DNA of 64,000 bases from Micromonospora cathayae (GCF_028993575.1 NZ_CP118615.1:3038001-3102000), one strand, 5' to 3'. Positions 8,530 through 18,289 are shown, counted from the first letter of the stretch. Notes: a model not told the origin generated them from the letters alone. A program made the numbers and translations.

Positions 8530-8889
8530 TCAGAACGCCCCCTTGAGGTGCTCCACCCGGGCGGCACCGGCCCCGGACAGGTGGACCGAGAGGACGTCGA
8601 AGCGCAGCTCGTCGGCGGTCGTTCCGGTCTCGGCCAGCCAGCGGACGGCGAGCCCGCGGAGCCGGCGGACCTTCGCCGACACCACAGCCTCGGCGGGAGT
8701 GCCGTACCCGTCACCCCGGCGGGTCTTCACCTCGCAGAAGGCGAGGACGTCGCCGTCCCACGCGACGATGTCGATCTCGCCGTCCGGGCACCGCCAGTTG
8801 CGGGCGACCGGTCGGAGCCCCGCCCCGATCAGATGTCGGACCGCGCACCGTTCGCCGTACGCGCCGACCGCCTGGGTTCGTCTCGTCAT
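8530..8889 (-). CDS. UPF0102 / YraN family endonuclease-like protein
   Basis: A 119-residue protein of the YraN (UPF0102) family, with a predicted restriction-endonuclease-like fold. The family motif GEIDIVAWDGDVLAFCEVKTR supplies the D...ExK pattern typical of such nucleases. AYGERCAVRHLIGAG at the N-terminus is also typical. ATG 8889 gives the expected family length. It heads the minus-strand yraN-comM-dprA group and is divergent from the membrane protein gene at 9114. A biochemical role is not established for the family. Confidence 0.85.
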   Translation of the reverse strand: MTRRTQAVGAYGERCAVRHLIGAGLRPVARNWRCPDGEIDIVAWDGDVLAFCEVKTRRGDGYGTPAEAVVSAKVRRLRGLAVRWLAETGTTADELRFDVLSVHLSGAGAARVEHLKGAF

Positions 8890-8941
8890 GCCGGCAGGGT
8901 GTACCGGGGCGGGGGTCTTCCGCAGGTACCGACCGGCCAGC

Positions 8942-8969
8942 TGTGGACAACGAGGGCGGTTGTGGACAA
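8942..8969. promoter_or_regulatory. Pair of DnaA-box sequences upstream of yraN
   Basis: Two exact copies of TGTGGACAA (8942-8950 and 8961-8969), the reverse complement of the actinobacterial DnaA box TTGTCCACA, lie in the 224-base divergent promoter region. Their 19-base spacing equals that of the pair at 810-837. They are 53 bases upstream of the yraN start. A role in DnaA titration or in regulating the recombination genes is inferred. Confidence 0.5.
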
Positions 8970-9113
8970 CCGGACGATCATGCCCCGTACGTGGTATGGC
9001 CGGGAGTCGGCCGGCGCGGACGACTCGTACGGAGAGTGATGGGAGTGATCGCTCGAGGTGACCTCGGTGCGGCGAATGGCGCGGGCTGGCATCTGTCACA
9101 TACCGTGCCCGTC

Positions 9114-10352
9114 GTGGACGGACGACGGAGCTTCCCCGAAGATCAGGAGTCGAGCTGGTACTCCGGTGACCGTGGCTACGGCGACCCAGAGTGGCGTGGC
9201 AACGGTGAGGACCGTTATCGAGGGGACGACTTCAGGGCCCCCGAACAGCGGGTCGACACCGGTGAGCGCCGATACGGGGACCTGACCGATCCTCCGGCGA
9301 GCCGGTACGCCGACTCGGGTCGTTTCGGAGTGGACGACCCACTGGCAGTCGACCGGCCGGAAACGGAGAGTTACCGAGCGTCTCGTTCCCGGCGGGCCGA
9401 GACGAGCGCCGGCGACGTCACTGGGAGTGATCTGCGCGGCGACCGGGTCTCCCGGGCAGCGCGTGAGGCCCGGTCCGTCGGCGAGGCGGAGCCGCTGACC
9501 TCCTTCCGTGACGGCGACCCTTTCCGCGACGGCGACTCCTTCCGTGAGGGTGACTCGTTCCGGAACGGGGACTCTTTCCGCGACGGTGACTCCTTCCGGG
9601 ACGAGGCCGACGCGCCGCTGCGGACGCGTGGCGTTGATCCCGGTCGACCGTCACCGCTCGGTGGGTATCCGATCATCGAGCCCTCCCGGAACGGTGACGG
9701 TGGCCGGACCGCCGCCGCCCGCGGTGCCGATCCGGGGCGCGGGACGGATCTCGGGCATGGGCCGGAGCACGGGCGCGGGGCCGAACTCGGGCATGGGCCG
9801 GAGGCCGGTCGTGCTGCCGAGGGAGTGCTCGGCCCGGACGCTGGCCGGAGCGTCGAGGTGGTGCTCGGCCCGGACCCCGGTCGAGGTGCCGACGCGGGCC
9901 CGATCGACGGCCGGCCCCATCCGTTGGAGATGCCGACCGGGCCGATGCCGCCGGTCGGTCCGCGGCCGGACCTGCCGCCACCGGGCGGGGATCCGCTGGC
10001 GTTCCCCCCGGCGGGGACGCTGGGCCGTCCCGGCCCGGCGACCGGGGACGGCGTCTACCGGACCCGACGCCCCGCTCTCGCGGTGCTCATCGCCCTGGTC
10101 GTGCTGATCTTCGAGATCCCGGCCCTGCGCGTGCTGCTGCACGGACTGACTGCCGACCCCGTCCCGGTGGCACACGCCGTGGTGGGGATCTTCCTGGTCG
10201 GCGGACTGCCGATCTTCGGTGTCGGCCTCTACGGTCTGCGCACCGGTGGGCTCGCGCTGGCCGACGGCAGCCGTGGCTGGCTCCGTCCGCCCACCGCCTA
10301 CCTGACGGTCGGCCTGGTGCTCTTCGTGGCCGCGGCCCTGGCGGCGCGCTGA
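9114..10352 (+). CDS. Repeat-rich protein with three C-terminal membrane segments
   Basis: The N-terminal 300 residues are hydrophilic and of low complexity. They include five copies of a hexapeptide like FRDGDS (encoded at 9504-9593) and a region of repeated HGPE/GRGAD-type units. The C-terminus has three hydrophobic helices: one near VLIALVVLIFEIPALRVLL, one near VVGIFLVGGLPIFGVGLYGL, and one at the very end. The start is uncertain. GTG 9114 is chosen because the sequence after it (DGRRSFPEDQE) looks like a natural N-terminus; ATG 9039, preceded by GGAGAG, is in frame. The gene is divergent from yraN and upstream of rpsB. I do not recognise a functional family; the layout resembles a cytosolic disordered domain on a small membrane anchor. 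Confidence 0.65.
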   Translation: MDGRRSFPEDQESSWYSGDRGYGDPEWRGNGEDRYRGDDFRAPEQRVDTGERRYGDLTDPPASRYADSGRFGVDDPLAVDRPETESYRASRSRRAETSAGDVTGSDLRGDRVSRAAREARSVGEAEPLTSFRDGDPFRDGDSFREGDSFRNGDSFRDGDSFRDEADAPLRTRGVDPGRPSPLGGYPIIEPSRNGDGGRTAAARGADPGRGTDLGHGPEHGRGAELGHGPEAGRAAEGVLGPDAGRSVEVVLGPDPGRGADAGPIDGRPHPLEMPTGPMPPVGPRPDLPPPGGDPLAFPPAGTLGRPGPATGDGVYRTRRPALAVLIALVVLIFEIPALRVLLHGLTADPVPVAHAVVGIFLVGGLPIFGVGLYGLRTGGLALADGSRGWLRPPTAYLTVGLVLFVAAALAAR

Positions 10353-10396
10353 CGACCCGACCCGACCCGCCCGACCCCGGCCCGGTCCGGGTCGTC
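10351..10396 (+). terminator. Possible hairpin after the membrane protein gene
   Basis: Arms GACGACCCG (10351-10359) and CGGGTCGTC (10388-10396) are perfect complements, separated by a GC-rich loop that can pair further. The hairpin begins at the stop codon of the membrane protein gene. There is no T-tract, as is usual in actinomycetes. Confidence 0.35.
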
Positions 10397-10442
10397 GGCG
10401 GGTGGTTCGCGAACCCCGGGGCTGCGGTGCCGGGTGGGGGCG

Positions 10443-10626
10443 TACACTTGTCGACTGGCGACCGCCTCGTGCGGTCGACTTCGCGCGTCCTCCCCATGAT
10501 CAACCGTGGGGCGACGGTCCCCTGGTCCCGACAGTGGTCGGGCCCACCATGACCGGCGACCAGACGCCAGGACGCCCGGCCGCCGGCCGGGCGTGACAAC
10601 CAGGGATCCTCGAGGAGTACCCCACC
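10443..10626 (+). promoter_or_regulatory. rpsB leader with three strong hairpins
   Basis: A possible -10 box TACACT lies at 10443-10448. It is followed by hairpins at 10459-10477 (CGACCGC/GCGGTCG), 10523-10546 (CCCGAC/GTCGGG plus flanking pairs) and 10572-10594 (ACGCCCGGCC/GGCCGGGCGT, 10 perfect pairs with a 3-base loop). The last ends 32 bases before the rpsB start and resembles an attenuator. The ribosome binding site GAGGAG lies at 10612-10617. Ribosomal protein S2 operons are autoregulated in several bacteria; whether this leader does so is inferred. Confidence 0.5.
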
Positions 10627-11472
10627 ATGGCCGTCGTGACCATGCGTCAGCTGCTGGAAAGCGGTGTCCACTTCGGGCACCAGACCCGCCGTTGGAACCC
10701 GAAGATGAAGCGCTTCATCATGACGGAGCGCAACGGCATCTACATCATCGACCTGCGCCAGACCCTCGACTACATCGAGAAGGCGTACGACTTCGTGCGC
10801 AACACGGTCGCCGAGGGCGGCAGCATCCTGTTCGTCGGCACCAAGAAGCAGGCCCAGGAGGCCATCGCCGAGCAGGCGACCCGGGTCGGCCAGCCGTACG
10901 TCAACCACCGCTGGCTCGGCGGCATGCTGACCAACTTCCAGACGGTGTACAAGCGGCTCCAGCGGATGAAGGAGCTCGAGGCTCTGGGTGACCTGAGCGG
11001 CACCGCCGCCGGCTACACCAAGAAGGAGACCCTCCAGCTCTCCCGCGAGAAGATCAAGCTCACCAAGACCCTCGGTGGTCTGCGGGACATGCAGAAGCTC
11101 CCGGCCGCGGTCTGGATCGTCGACACCAAGAAGGAGCACATCGCCGTCGACGAGGCCCGCAAGCTGAACATCCCGGTCATCGCGGTGCTCGACACCAACT
11201 GCGACCCGGACGAGGTCGACTTCCCGATCCCGGGCAACGACGACGCGATCCGCTCGGCCGAGCTGCTGACCAAGGTCGTGGCCGCCGCCGTCGCCGACGG
11301 TCTGATCGCCCGTTCCGGCCGGCGTCGGGGTGCCGACGAGAAGCCCGAGGCGGGCCAGGTCGCCGCCGACGAGCCGCTGCCCGAGTGGGAGCGCGAGCTG
11401 CTCGAGGAGCCGAAGAAGGCCGACGAGGAGCCGAAGGCCGAGCAGCAGCCGGCGGCCGCCGCCGCCGAGTGA
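10627..11472 (+). CDS. rpsB: 30S ribosomal protein S2
   Basis: Structural protein of the small ribosomal subunit, needed for S1 binding in many bacteria. The 281-residue protein matches the S2 family throughout: [21 protein letters not shown] at the start, then [34 protein letters not shown] and [13 protein letters not shown]. The C-terminal 50 residues are a charged Glu/Ala/Lys tail typical of actinobacterial S2. ATG 10627 follows GAGGAG. It is the first gene of the rpsB-tsf translation pair, which is conserved across bacteria. Confidence 0.97.
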   Translation: MAVVTMRQLLESGVHFGHQTRRWNPKMKRFIMTERNGIYIIDLRQTLDYIEKAYDFVRNTVAEGGSILFVGTKKQAQEAIAEQATRVGQPYVNHRWLGGMLTNFQTVYKRLQRMKELEALGDLSGTAAGYTKKETLQLSREKIKLTKTLGGLRDMQKLPAAVWIVDTKKEHIAVDEARKLNIPVIAVLDTNCDPDEVDFPIPGNDDAIRSAELLTKVVAAAVADGLIARSGRRRGADEKPEAGQVAADEPLPEWERELLEEPKKADEEPKAEQQPAAAAAE

Positions 11473-11608
11473 CCGCTCCGTCGCCTCCCGCCGGCCGTGT
11501 CGTGCGGCCGGCGGGAGACGGCGGGTACGCCGGTCAGCTCCGGCCCGGTTCCGGGTGACCGGCACCGCACAGACCATCCCACCGAGCCTCAACACCGAAG
11601 AGAGAGCC

Positions 11609-12436
11609 ATGTCCAACTTCACCGCCGCGGACGTCAAGAAGCTCCGCGACCTGACCGGCGCCGGCATGATGGACTCCAAGAAGGCGCTGACCGAGGCCGA
11701 GGGCGACTTCGACAAGGCCATCGAGATCCTGCGCGTCAAGGGTGCCAAGGACGTCGGCAAGCGGGCCGGCCGGACCGCGGCCAACGGCCTGGTGGCCCAC
11801 TCCGGCAAGGCCCTGCTGGAGCTGAACTGCGAGACCGACTTCGTGGCGAAGAACGAGGCCTTCATCGCCCTGGCCCAGCAGCTCGTCGAGCACGGCGAGG
11901 CCAGCGGGGCCAGCTCCGCCGAGGAGCTGCTGGCCAGCAGCATCGACGGCAAGAGCGTCGCCGACCTGGTGCAGGAGCAGTCCGCCAAGATCGGTGAGAA
12001 GCTGGTGCTGAACCGCTTCGGCACGCTCGCCGGCACCACCGCCGTCTACCTGCACCGCAAGAGCCAGGACCTGCCGCCCGCGGTGGGCGTGCTGGTCGAG
12101 TACAGCGGCAAGAGCGACGAGGCCGCCGACGCCGACGCCCGCGGCGTCGCCATGCAGATCGCCGCGATGCGGCCGAAGTACCTCACCCGGGACGAGGTGC
12201 CGGCCGACGTCGTCGAGTCCGAGCGCCGGATCGCCGAGCAGACCGCCCGCGAGGAGAACAAGCCCGAGGCCGCGCTGCCGAAGATCGTCGAGGGCCGGGT
12301 GAACGCCTTCTTCAAGGACTTCGTCCTGCTGGAGCAGGCGTCGGTCGCCGACAACAAGAAGACCGTCAAGCAGGTGCTGGCCGAGGCCGGCATCGAGGTG
12401 ACCCGCTTCCTGCGGTTCGAGGTCGGCCAGGCCTGA
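11609..12436 (+). CDS. tsf: Translation elongation factor Ts
   Basis: EF-Ts is the nucleotide exchange factor that recharges EF-Tu with GTP. The protein has the UBA-like N-terminal domain (residues 1-45, [19 protein letters not shown]), the conserved TDFVAKNE motif whose TDFV residues contact EF-Tu, and the dimerisation core. It is 275 residues long, normal for actinobacteria. ATG 11609 is preceded by a purine-rich AAGAGAGAG. It lies 136 bases after rpsB, the near-universal rpsB-tsf arrangement. Confidence 0.97.
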   Translation: MSNFTAADVKKLRDLTGAGMMDSKKALTEAEGDFDKAIEILRVKGAKDVGKRAGRTAANGLVAHSGKALLELNCETDFVAKNEAFIALAQQLVEHGEASGASSAEELLASSIDGKSVADLVQEQSAKIGEKLVLNRFGTLAGTTAVYLHRKSQDLPPAVGVLVEYSGKSDEAADADARGVAMQIAAMRPKYLTRDEVPADVVESERRIAEQTAREENKPEAALPKIVEGRVNAFFKDFVLLEQASVADNKKTVKQVLAEAGIEVTRFLRFEVGQA

Positions 12437-12484
12437 GCCGGTGACCGGGTGTGACGACGCCCGGCTGGCAGGAAACGTCGAGGG

Positions 12485-12522
12485 GGAGGCCGCAGGTGTA
12501 CGTGACAGGCACCGCGGCCTCC
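12485..12522 (+). terminator. Hairpin between tsf and pyrH
   Basis: Arms GGAGGCCGC (12485-12493) and GCGGCCTCC (12514-12522) form nine perfect pairs, with an inner GGTG/CACC extension. There is no T-tract. A TAGGGT sequence at 12531-12536 just downstream could be the -10 box of a pyrH promoter, which would separate pyrH-frr transcription from rpsB-tsf. Confidence 0.55.
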
Positions 12523-12596
12523 TCGTCACATAGGGTCGACATCGGCAGATTCGCAGGACGCGGCGTACCGGACGTGCGCGAGGGAAGGGCGGGCGG

Positions 12597-13364
12597 ATGA
12601 CGCAGGTTGTGAGTGACCGGAGCCGGGCACAGGACGATCCGACAGCCCCACCGCCCGGCCGGGCCCGGCGGGTCGTGCTGAAGCTTTCCGGCGAGGTCTT
12701 CGGTGGCGGCGCGATCGGCGTCGACCCGGACGTCGTACAGGCCATCGCCCGGCAGATCGCCACCGTGGTCCGCCGTGGTGTGCAGGTCTCGGTGGTGGTC
12801 GGCGGCGGCAACTTCTTCCGGGGCGCGGAGTTGCAGAAGCGTGGCATGGACCGCGCGCGGGCCGACTACATGGGCATGCTGGGCACCGTGATGAACTGCC
12901 TGGCGCTGCAGGACTTCCTGGAGAAGGAGGGCATCGAGACGCGGGTGCAGTCCGCGATCACGATGGCCCAGGTCGCCGAGCCGTACATTCCGCTGCGGGC
13001 GATCCGGCACCTGGAGAAGGGGCGCGTGGTCATCTTCGGCGCGGGCGCCGGTATGCCGTACTTCTCCACCGACACGGTGGCCGCCCAGCGGGCCCTGGAG
13101 ATCCGGGCCGACGTGGTGCTGATGAGCAAGAACGGCGTGGACGGTGTCTACACCGCCGACCCGAACCTCGACCCGACCGCCAGCAAGATCGATTCGATCA
13201 CCTTCTCCGAGGCGCTGCGCCGCAACCTCCGGGTGGCCGACGCCGCCGCGTTCAGCCTCTGCATGGAGAACGGCCTGCCGATGCTGGTTTTCGGCGCCCA
13301 GGGTGAGGACACCATCATCCGTGCGGTGGCCGGCGAGCGGATCGGCACCCTGATCACCGCCTGA
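12597..13364 (+). CDS. pyrH: UMP kinase
   Basis: Phosphorylates UMP to UDP in pyrimidine nucleotide synthesis. A bacterial UMP kinase of the amino-acid-kinase fold, not a P-loop kinase. Family motifs are [52 protein letters not shown] and [15 protein letters not shown]. There are about 25 extra residues before the core. ATG 12597 lies downstream of GAGGGAAGGG. It is followed 56 bases later by frr, the usual pyrH-frr pairing. Confidence 0.97.
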   Translation: MTQVVSDRSRAQDDPTAPPPGRARRVVLKLSGEVFGGGAIGVDPDVVQAIARQIATVVRRGVQVSVVVGGGNFFRGAELQKRGMDRARADYMGMLGTVMNCLALQDFLEKEGIETRVQSAITMAQVAEPYIPLRAIRHLEKGRVVIFGAGAGMPYFSTDTVAAQRALEIRADVVLMSKNGVDGVYTADPNLDPTASKIDSITFSEALRRNLRVADAAAFSLCMENGLPMLVFGAQGEDTIIRAVAGERIGTLITA

Positions 13365-13420
13365 CCGGCCAGCCGGACCCGACAGACCACGACGAAGCAG
13401 AGAAGGAGGCGAGGGGACAG

Positions 13421-13978
13421 GTGATCGACGACACCCTCCTCGAGGCCGAGGAGAAGATGGAGCGGGCGGTCGAGCACGCCAAGGAGGAGTTCGGCGCGAT
13501 CCGTACCGGCCGGGCCACTCCGAACATGTTCTCCAAGGTCATCATCGACTACTACGGCAGCCCCACGCCGCTGACCCAGATGGCCTCGGTCGCCGTCCCG
13601 GAGCCGCGGATGGCGATCATCAAGCCGTACGACAACTCGCAGCTCGCCGCGATGGAGAAGGCGATCCGGGACTCCGACCTGGGCGTCAACCCCAACAACG
13701 AGGGCAACCAGCTCCGTATCCTGCTCCCGCAGATGACCGAGGAGCGCCGCCGCGACATGATCAAGGTCGCCCGGCACAAGGGTGAAGAGGCCAAGGTGGC
13801 GATCCGCAACATCCGCCGCCGGGGCAAGGAGGAACTGGACCGCATCGTCAAGGACGGCGAGGCCGGCGAGGACGACGGCCGCCGCGCCGAGAAGGAACTC
13901 GACGACCTGACCCAGCGCTACGTCGCCAGCGTCGACGAGCTGGTCAAGCACAAGGAAGCCGAGCTGCTCGAGGTCTGA
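13421..13978 (+). CDS. frr: Ribosome recycling factor
   Basis: Dissociates post-termination ribosomes together with EF-G. The 185-residue protein matches RRF along its length: N-terminal helix with [15 protein letters not shown], the conserved [29 protein letters not shown] and the C-terminal helix of the three-helix bundle. It starts with GTG at 13421 behind a strong GAAGGAGG ribosome binding site. It is part of the rpsB-tsf-pyrH-frr translation block. Confidence 0.97.
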   Translation: MIDDTLLEAEEKMERAVEHAKEEFGAIRTGRATPNMFSKVIIDYYGSPTPLTQMASVAVPEPRMAIIKPYDNSQLAAMEKAIRDSDLGVNPNNEGNQLRILLPQMTEERRRDMIKVARHKGEEAKVAIRNIRRRGKEELDRIVKDGEAGEDDGRRAEKELDDLTQRYVASVDELVKHKEAELLEV

Positions 13979-14306
13979 GCGGTCAGGGCGGCACCCGCCG
14001 CCCGTACGCTCCGGCGGGCCGCGCTCTCCGGCACCGGTGTACCGTCCGCTCCGTCAGCGGTCGGGCACCGGTGCCGTCGACTGTCCGGCGCCGGGTGGCC
14101 GCACCCGGAGTGCGGCCGGCCTCGTCTGCGGAAGTGCGCGGCCATCACGTGCAGTAGGCTCGGCTCGATTCGCCACTACCGCACCGTGAACAGTGGGAGT
14201 CTCCCCGCCATCGGCGGGCGAACCGGACGGACAACAGTCGCGTGCAGGGGATGGTCTTGGTCTTGCGTCTTGTGGTGGAAGTCGCCTCGCACCCGTTCGG
14301 TGCGTG
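13979..14306. other. Intergenic region between frr and cdsA
   Basis: This 328-base gap contains no credible gene. A small CCCGCC/GGCGGG hairpin lies near 14204-14218. A TAGGCT hexamer near 14155 could be a -10 box. Nothing else stands out. Confidence 0.5.
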
Positions 14307-15569
14307 ATGTCCCACCTCGACTCCTACGGCAGCATCGAACCTCGCGGACGGGACCGCACGGCCCGACCCGCCGCTCTCCCGTGGCCGGAGCGCGAGCTGG
14401 AGCCCGGTGCCCGGGTGCGGCACGCGTACGCCGACCAGCCCGTGGCGACCTGGACCCCGCAGGAGTACGACGACGGGGCCCGCCCGGACGACCAGCCCAC
14501 CCTCGTGCCCGGCCATCCGGACTTCGAGCGGGCCTGGTCGACCGACCCGGTGTCACCGGTGACCCCCGACCCGTACCGTCAGCCGCCGCAGGCGGACCCG
14601 AACCCGCCGTATCCGGCGGACCCGGACCCGGACGGCGACCCGGGGCAGCGCGCGGCGGGGCCGGTCCCCGCACCGCAGCGGCCCCCCGGCCGCTGGCGGG
14701 GCCGACGGCGGCCGGTCCGGGGCGGCGGCTCCTCCGCCGGGCACGGCCGACCCAGCCGGGCGGGACGGAACCTGCCGGCCGCGATCATGGTCGGGCTCGC
14801 CCTCGGCGTACTGATCGTCGTGCCGCTGTTCCTCTCCCTCGAGGCGTTCGTCGTGGTGCTGGCGGTCGCGGTGGCGATCGGCATCTGGGAGATGGTCCGC
14901 GCGGTACGTGCCGCGGACGCCCACCCGCCGATGGTCCCGCTGATCGCCGGCGGGGTGATCACCATCGGGTTGGCCTGGTGGTCCGGTCCGGACGCGTTGA
15001 CCCTCGGGTTGCTGGTCACCCTGCTGGCGACGGCGGTGTGGCGACTCGCCGACGGGTTCGCCAACCTCGGCCGGGACCTGGTCGCGGCTGCCATGATCGC
15101 CGTCTACGTGCCGTTCCTGGCCGGGTTCGCGGCGCTGCTCGCCGCGGTGCCCGACGACGGTCACCTGCGGGTCGTGGTCACCCTGGTCGCGGTGGTGCTC
15201 TCCGACACCGGCGGGTACGCCGCCGGGGCCAACTTCGGCAAGCGCCCGATGGCTCCCACCATCAGCCCGAAGAAGTCCTGGGAGGGCTTCGCCGGCTCGG
15301 TCACCGCGGCGGCGCTCGGCAGCGCCCTGCTGCTCTGGCTGCTGTTCGACGTGGCTCCCTGGTGGGGTGCGCTGTTCGGGATGGCGGTCTCGGTCGCGGC
15401 GGTCCTCGGCGACCTCGGCGAGTCGATGATCAAGCGGGATCTCAGGATCAAGGACATGAGCAACCTGCTCCCCGGGCACGGTGGCCTGATGGACCGGCTG
15501 GACTCGATCCTCTTCGCGGTCCCCACCGCCTATCTGCTGCTCGCCGTGTTCGTACCGGTGGTGGGCTGA
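14307..15569 (+). CDS. cdsA: Phosphatidate cytidylyltransferase
   Basis: Makes CDP-diacylglycerol from phosphatidic acid and CTP, the branch point of phospholipid synthesis in the membrane. The first about 150 residues are a hydrophilic Pro/Asp-rich cytosolic extension, common in actinobacterial CdsA. About eight membrane helices follow. The CdsA signature is intact near the C-terminus ([18 protein letters not shown] then LMDRLDS), as is SDTGGYAAG. The start ATG 14307 (MSHLDSYGS) was chosen because upstream in-frame sequence is not protein-like. It precedes rlmN, as often found in actinomycetes. Confidence 0.93.
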   Translation: MSHLDSYGSIEPRGRDRTARPAALPWPERELEPGARVRHAYADQPVATWTPQEYDDGARPDDQPTLVPGHPDFERAWSTDPVSPVTPDPYRQPPQADPNPPYPADPDPDGDPGQRAAGPVPAPQRPPGRWRGRRRPVRGGGSSAGHGRPSRAGRNLPAAIMVGLALGVLIVVPLFLSLEAFVVVLAVAVAIGIWEMVRAVRAADAHPPMVPLIAGGVITIGLAWWSGPDALTLGLLVTLLATAVWRLADGFANLGRDLVAAAMIAVYVPFLAGFAALLAAVPDDGHLRVVVTLVAVVLSDTGGYAAGANFGKRPMAPTISPKKSWEGFAGSVTAAALGSALLLWLLFDVAPWWGALFGMAVSVAAVLGDLGESMIKRDLRIKDMSNLLPGHGGLMDRLDSILFAVPTAYLLLAVFVPVVG

Positions 15570-15673
15570 GGCATGGATCACGGCGTCGGGGCGTCCTGGT
15601 CAGAGCCCCGGGAGCGTTCCCGGTCCCGTCGGACGGGCCGGGTGCGGCGCGGGCGTGGAAGACTGGACCAGCC

Positions 15674-16825
15674 ATGACGAGTCTGCCCATGATCCCGGTC
15701 GATCCGGACGCCGCCGCTGCCCGCCGCGCCTCGATGCCCCCTCGCCACCTCGCCGACCTCGACCTGCCGGGCCGGCAGGCGCTCGTCGCCGAGCTGGGGG
15801 AGCCGGCGTTCCGTGCCCGACAGATGTCCACCCACTACTTCGGGCGGCTGGTCCGCGATCCCGCGCAGATGACCGACCTGCCCGCCGCCGCCCGGGAGCG
15901 GCTGACCGACGCGCTGCTGCCGAGACTGCTCACCCCCGTACGTGAGCTGGCCTGCGACGACGGGGCCACCCGCAAGGCGCTCTGGCGACTGCACGACGGC
16001 TCCCTGGTGGAGAGCGTGCTGATGGGTTACCCGGACCGGGTCACCGTCTGTATCTCCAGCCAGGCCGGCTGCGGCATGGCCTGCCCGTTCTGCGCCACCG
16101 GCCAGGCCGGGCTGACCCGTAACCTCTCCACCGCCGAGATCGTCGACCAAGCCGTCTACCTGGCCGGGGTGGCCGCCTCCGGCGTGGTGACCGGGTCACC
16201 GTCCCGGCTGTCCCACGTGGTCTTCATGGGCATGGGGGAGCCGCTGGCGAACTACGCCCGGGTGATCGCGGCGATCCGCCGGCTGGTGTCGCCGGCCCCG
16301 GAGGGTCTCGGGTTGTCCCAGCGGCACATCACCGTCTCCACGGTCGGCCTGGTGCCGGCAATTCGCAGGCTCGCCGCTGAAGACCTGTCGGTGACCCTTG
16401 CGCTCTCCCTGCACGCCCCCGATGATGAGCTGCGCGACGAGCTTGTGCCGGTCAACCAGCGCTGGAAGGTCGCCGAGGTGCTGGACGCCGCATGGGACTA
16501 CGCGGCGCGCACGGGCCGTCGGGTGTCGATCGAGTACGCGATGATCAGGGACGTCAACGACCAGCCCTGGCGGGCCGACCTGCTCGGCCGGCTGCTGGCC
16601 GGCAGACTGGCGCACGTGAACCTCATCCCGCTCAACCCGACCCCCGGCAGCCGGTGGGACGCCAGCCCGAAGCCGGTCGAGCGGGAGTTCGTCCGGCGGT
16701 TGCGCGAGGCCGGGGTCTCCACCACCGTCCGGGACACCCGGGGGCGGGAGATCGACGGCGCGTGCGGGCAGTTGGCCGCTGCCGAGGAGAAGGACCACGA
16801 CGCGCCCGACGGGGCGACGGCGTGA
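15674..16825 (+). CDS. rlmN: 23S rRNA (adenine2503-C2)-methyltransferase RlmN
   Basis: Radical-SAM enzyme that methylates C2 of A2503 in 23S rRNA and of A37 in some tRNAs. The 4Fe-4S motif CGMACPFC matches CxxxCxxC, and the family motifs [18 protein letters not shown] and LALSLHAP are present. The two catalytic cysteines appear to be C113-like (in VCISSQAGC context) and the C-terminal Cys in DGACGQL. At 383 residues the length is typical. ATG 15674 follows the GGA-rich segment GGAAGACTGGA. Located between cdsA and the DivIVA-like gene. Confidence 0.93.
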   Translation: MTSLPMIPVDPDAAAARRASMPPRHLADLDLPGRQALVAELGEPAFRARQMSTHYFGRLVRDPAQMTDLPAAARERLTDALLPRLLTPVRELACDDGATRKALWRLHDGSLVESVLMGYPDRVTVCISSQAGCGMACPFCATGQAGLTRNLSTAEIVDQAVYLAGVAASGVVTGSPSRLSHVVFMGMGEPLANYARVIAAIRRLVSPAPEGLGLSQRHITVSTVGLVPAIRRLAAEDLSVTLALSLHAPDDELRDELVPVNQRWKVAEVLDAAWDYAARTGRRVSIEYAMIRDVNDQPWRADLLGRLLAGRLAHVNLIPLNPTPGSRWDASPKPVEREFVRRLREAGVSTTVRDTRGREIDGACGQLAAAEEKDHDAPDGATA

Positions 16826-16856
16826 CGGGGCGTAGCGAACTGAACCAGGAGACATA

Positions 16857-18218
16857 GTGGCGAGTCAGGGTCAGCGTTTCCGGCGAAAGGCGCTCCGCCG
16901 GGGCTACAAGGTCGACGAGGTGGACGCCTTCCTGGACCGGGTCGAGGCGACCCTCGCCGGTGAGCCGGTCGGCGCGCCCGTGGCCTCCCAGGAAGTCCAC
17001 GACGTCGTCTTCCGGGTCCGTTTTAACGGCTACGACGAGTGGCAGGTCGACCTGCACCTGGACCGGGTGGAGCGGCAGCTCGCCGAGCTGGAGGAGCGCG
17101 GCGGCACCGTCCCCGGCCGTGGCGGCGACCCCCGACTCGGCGACCGGATGGGCCCCCCTGACCGCCCCGGCCCGCCGGACCGCATGGGCCCCCCCGACCG
17201 TCTCGGCCCTCCAGACCGCATGGGCCCGCCCGATCGCATGGGTCCCCCCGACCGGATGGGTCCGCCCGATCGCATGGGTCCTCCTGACCGTCTCGGCCCG
17301 CCCGATCGCATGGGTCCGCCGGATCGTATGGGCCCGCCGGATCGCATGGGTCCCCCGGACCGGATGGGTCCCCCGGACCGGATGGGTCCGCCGGACCGGA
17401 TCGGTCCTCCCGATCGCATGGGCCCGCCCGATCGCATGGGCCCGCCCGACCGGATGGGTCCCCCCGACCGGATGGGTCCGCCGGATCGGATGGGTCCGCC
17501 GGACCGCATGGCGCCGGCTATGCGGGACGAGCGGGGAATGCCGGTGCCGCCGCCGATGCCGCCCCGGCCGATGCCCAACCAGCCGGGTCCACCGGACCGG
17601 TACGGCCGGTACGACGAGCCGACCGGAGGCTTTCCGGGCGGCTACGACGGTCCGCCGCCCCGTGGCGGGTACGACGGCCCGCGCAGCCACGCCGCTCCGC
17701 CGCCCGGCCCTGGTGGTCCGCCGCCGCGTGGTCTGCCCGCCGGACCGGGCGGATTCGGCCCGGACGACCGGTTCGACGGCTTCGAAGCCGGGCGACACGG
17801 CCGGGCCGACATGACCGCCGAGATCCGGATGCCTGAGCGTGAGCTACGCGGTCGAGGTCCGGCGGGTCCCCCGCCGGTCGGCGGCCCGCCCCCGGGGATG
17901 CCTCCGGCACTGCCACCGCAACCGTCCGGTCCGCCGATGGGCGCTCCGCCGATGGCCGGGCCACCCGGGAGCGATCTGCACCGGGTCGACCAGATTCGGC
18001 GCGGTTTCCAGGTACGGCGGTTCGGCAGCGGGTACGACCCGGACCAGGTGGACCGCTTCTTCGACAGTCTGCTCGGTGGCATGTCGGGTCGCGGGCCGAT
18101 GCCGGTGAACCCGAAGGAGTTGGACGCGATGCGCTTCCCGCTGGTGCCGGGAGGCTACTTCGAGGCCGAGGTCGACGCGGCGCTGAAGGACGTCCAGGAC
18201 ATCCTGCTCGGCCGCTGA
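16857..18218 (+). CDS. DivIVA-domain protein with 20 tandem hexapeptide repeats
   Basis: Contains DivIVA-type motifs at both ends. The N-terminus has GYKVDEVDAFLDRV and the related FNGYDEWQVDLHLDRVERQL. The C-terminus has FGSGYDPDQVDRFFDSLL. The middle holds 20 direct copies of (M/L/P/I)GPPDR (residues 98-217), then a Pro/Gly-rich stretch. DivIVA family proteins mark cell poles and septa in actinobacteria. This multi-motif class is annotated only as a DivIVA-domain protein, and its role in growth or division is inferred. It starts with GTG at 16857, 31 bases after rlmN. A strong bidirectional terminator follows. Confidence 0.85.
   Translation: MASQGQRFRRKALRRGYKVDEVDAFLDRVEATLAGEPVGAPVASQEVHDVVFRVRFNGYDEWQVDLHLDRVERQLAELEERGGTVPGRGGDPRLGDRMGPPDRPGPPDRMGPPDRLGPPDRMGPPDRMGPPDRMGPPDRMGPPDRLGPPDRMGPPDRMGPPDRMGPPDRMGPPDRMGPPDRIGPPDRMGPPDRMGPPDRMGPPDRMGPPDRMGPPDRMAPAMRDERGMPVPPPMPPRPMPNQPGPPDRYGRYDEPTGGFPGGYDGPPPRGGYDGPRSHAAPPPGPGGPPPRGLPAGPGGFGPDDRFDGFEAGRHGRADMTAEIRMPERELRGRGPAGPPPVGGPPPGMPPALPPQPSGPPMGAPPMAGPPGSDLHRVDQIRRGFQVRRFGSGYDPDQVDRFFDSLLGGMSGRGPMPVNPKELDAMRFPLVPGGYFEAEVDAALKDVQDILLGR
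17148..17507 (+). repeat. 20 copies of an 18-bp coding repeat
   Basis: Exactly 360 bases of in-frame 18-mers encode [M/L/P/I]GPPDR. The first position is Met in 16 copies, Leu in two, Pro in one and Ile in one. Third codon positions vary freely (GAC/GAT, CCC/CCG/CCT, CGC/CGG/CGT), while GPPDR is invariant, which suggests selection on the peptide. Confidence 0.95.
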
Positions 18219-18289
18219 GGCGGGCACGATGTCAGCGGGCGACGACGCGTCCCACGCGACCAACCGGTAGTTCCGAGGACGGACACAGT

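Noticed and set aside
7231..9039. A 602-codon open frame on the plus strand across comM and yraN
   Set aside because: It is antisense to two clearly recognisable genes, has no domain, and arises from GC codon bias.
17148..17507. Regular short repeats suggesting a CRISPR array
   Set aside because: The repeats are contiguous 18-mers without spacers and are in frame in a DivIVA-like gene; no cas genes are present.
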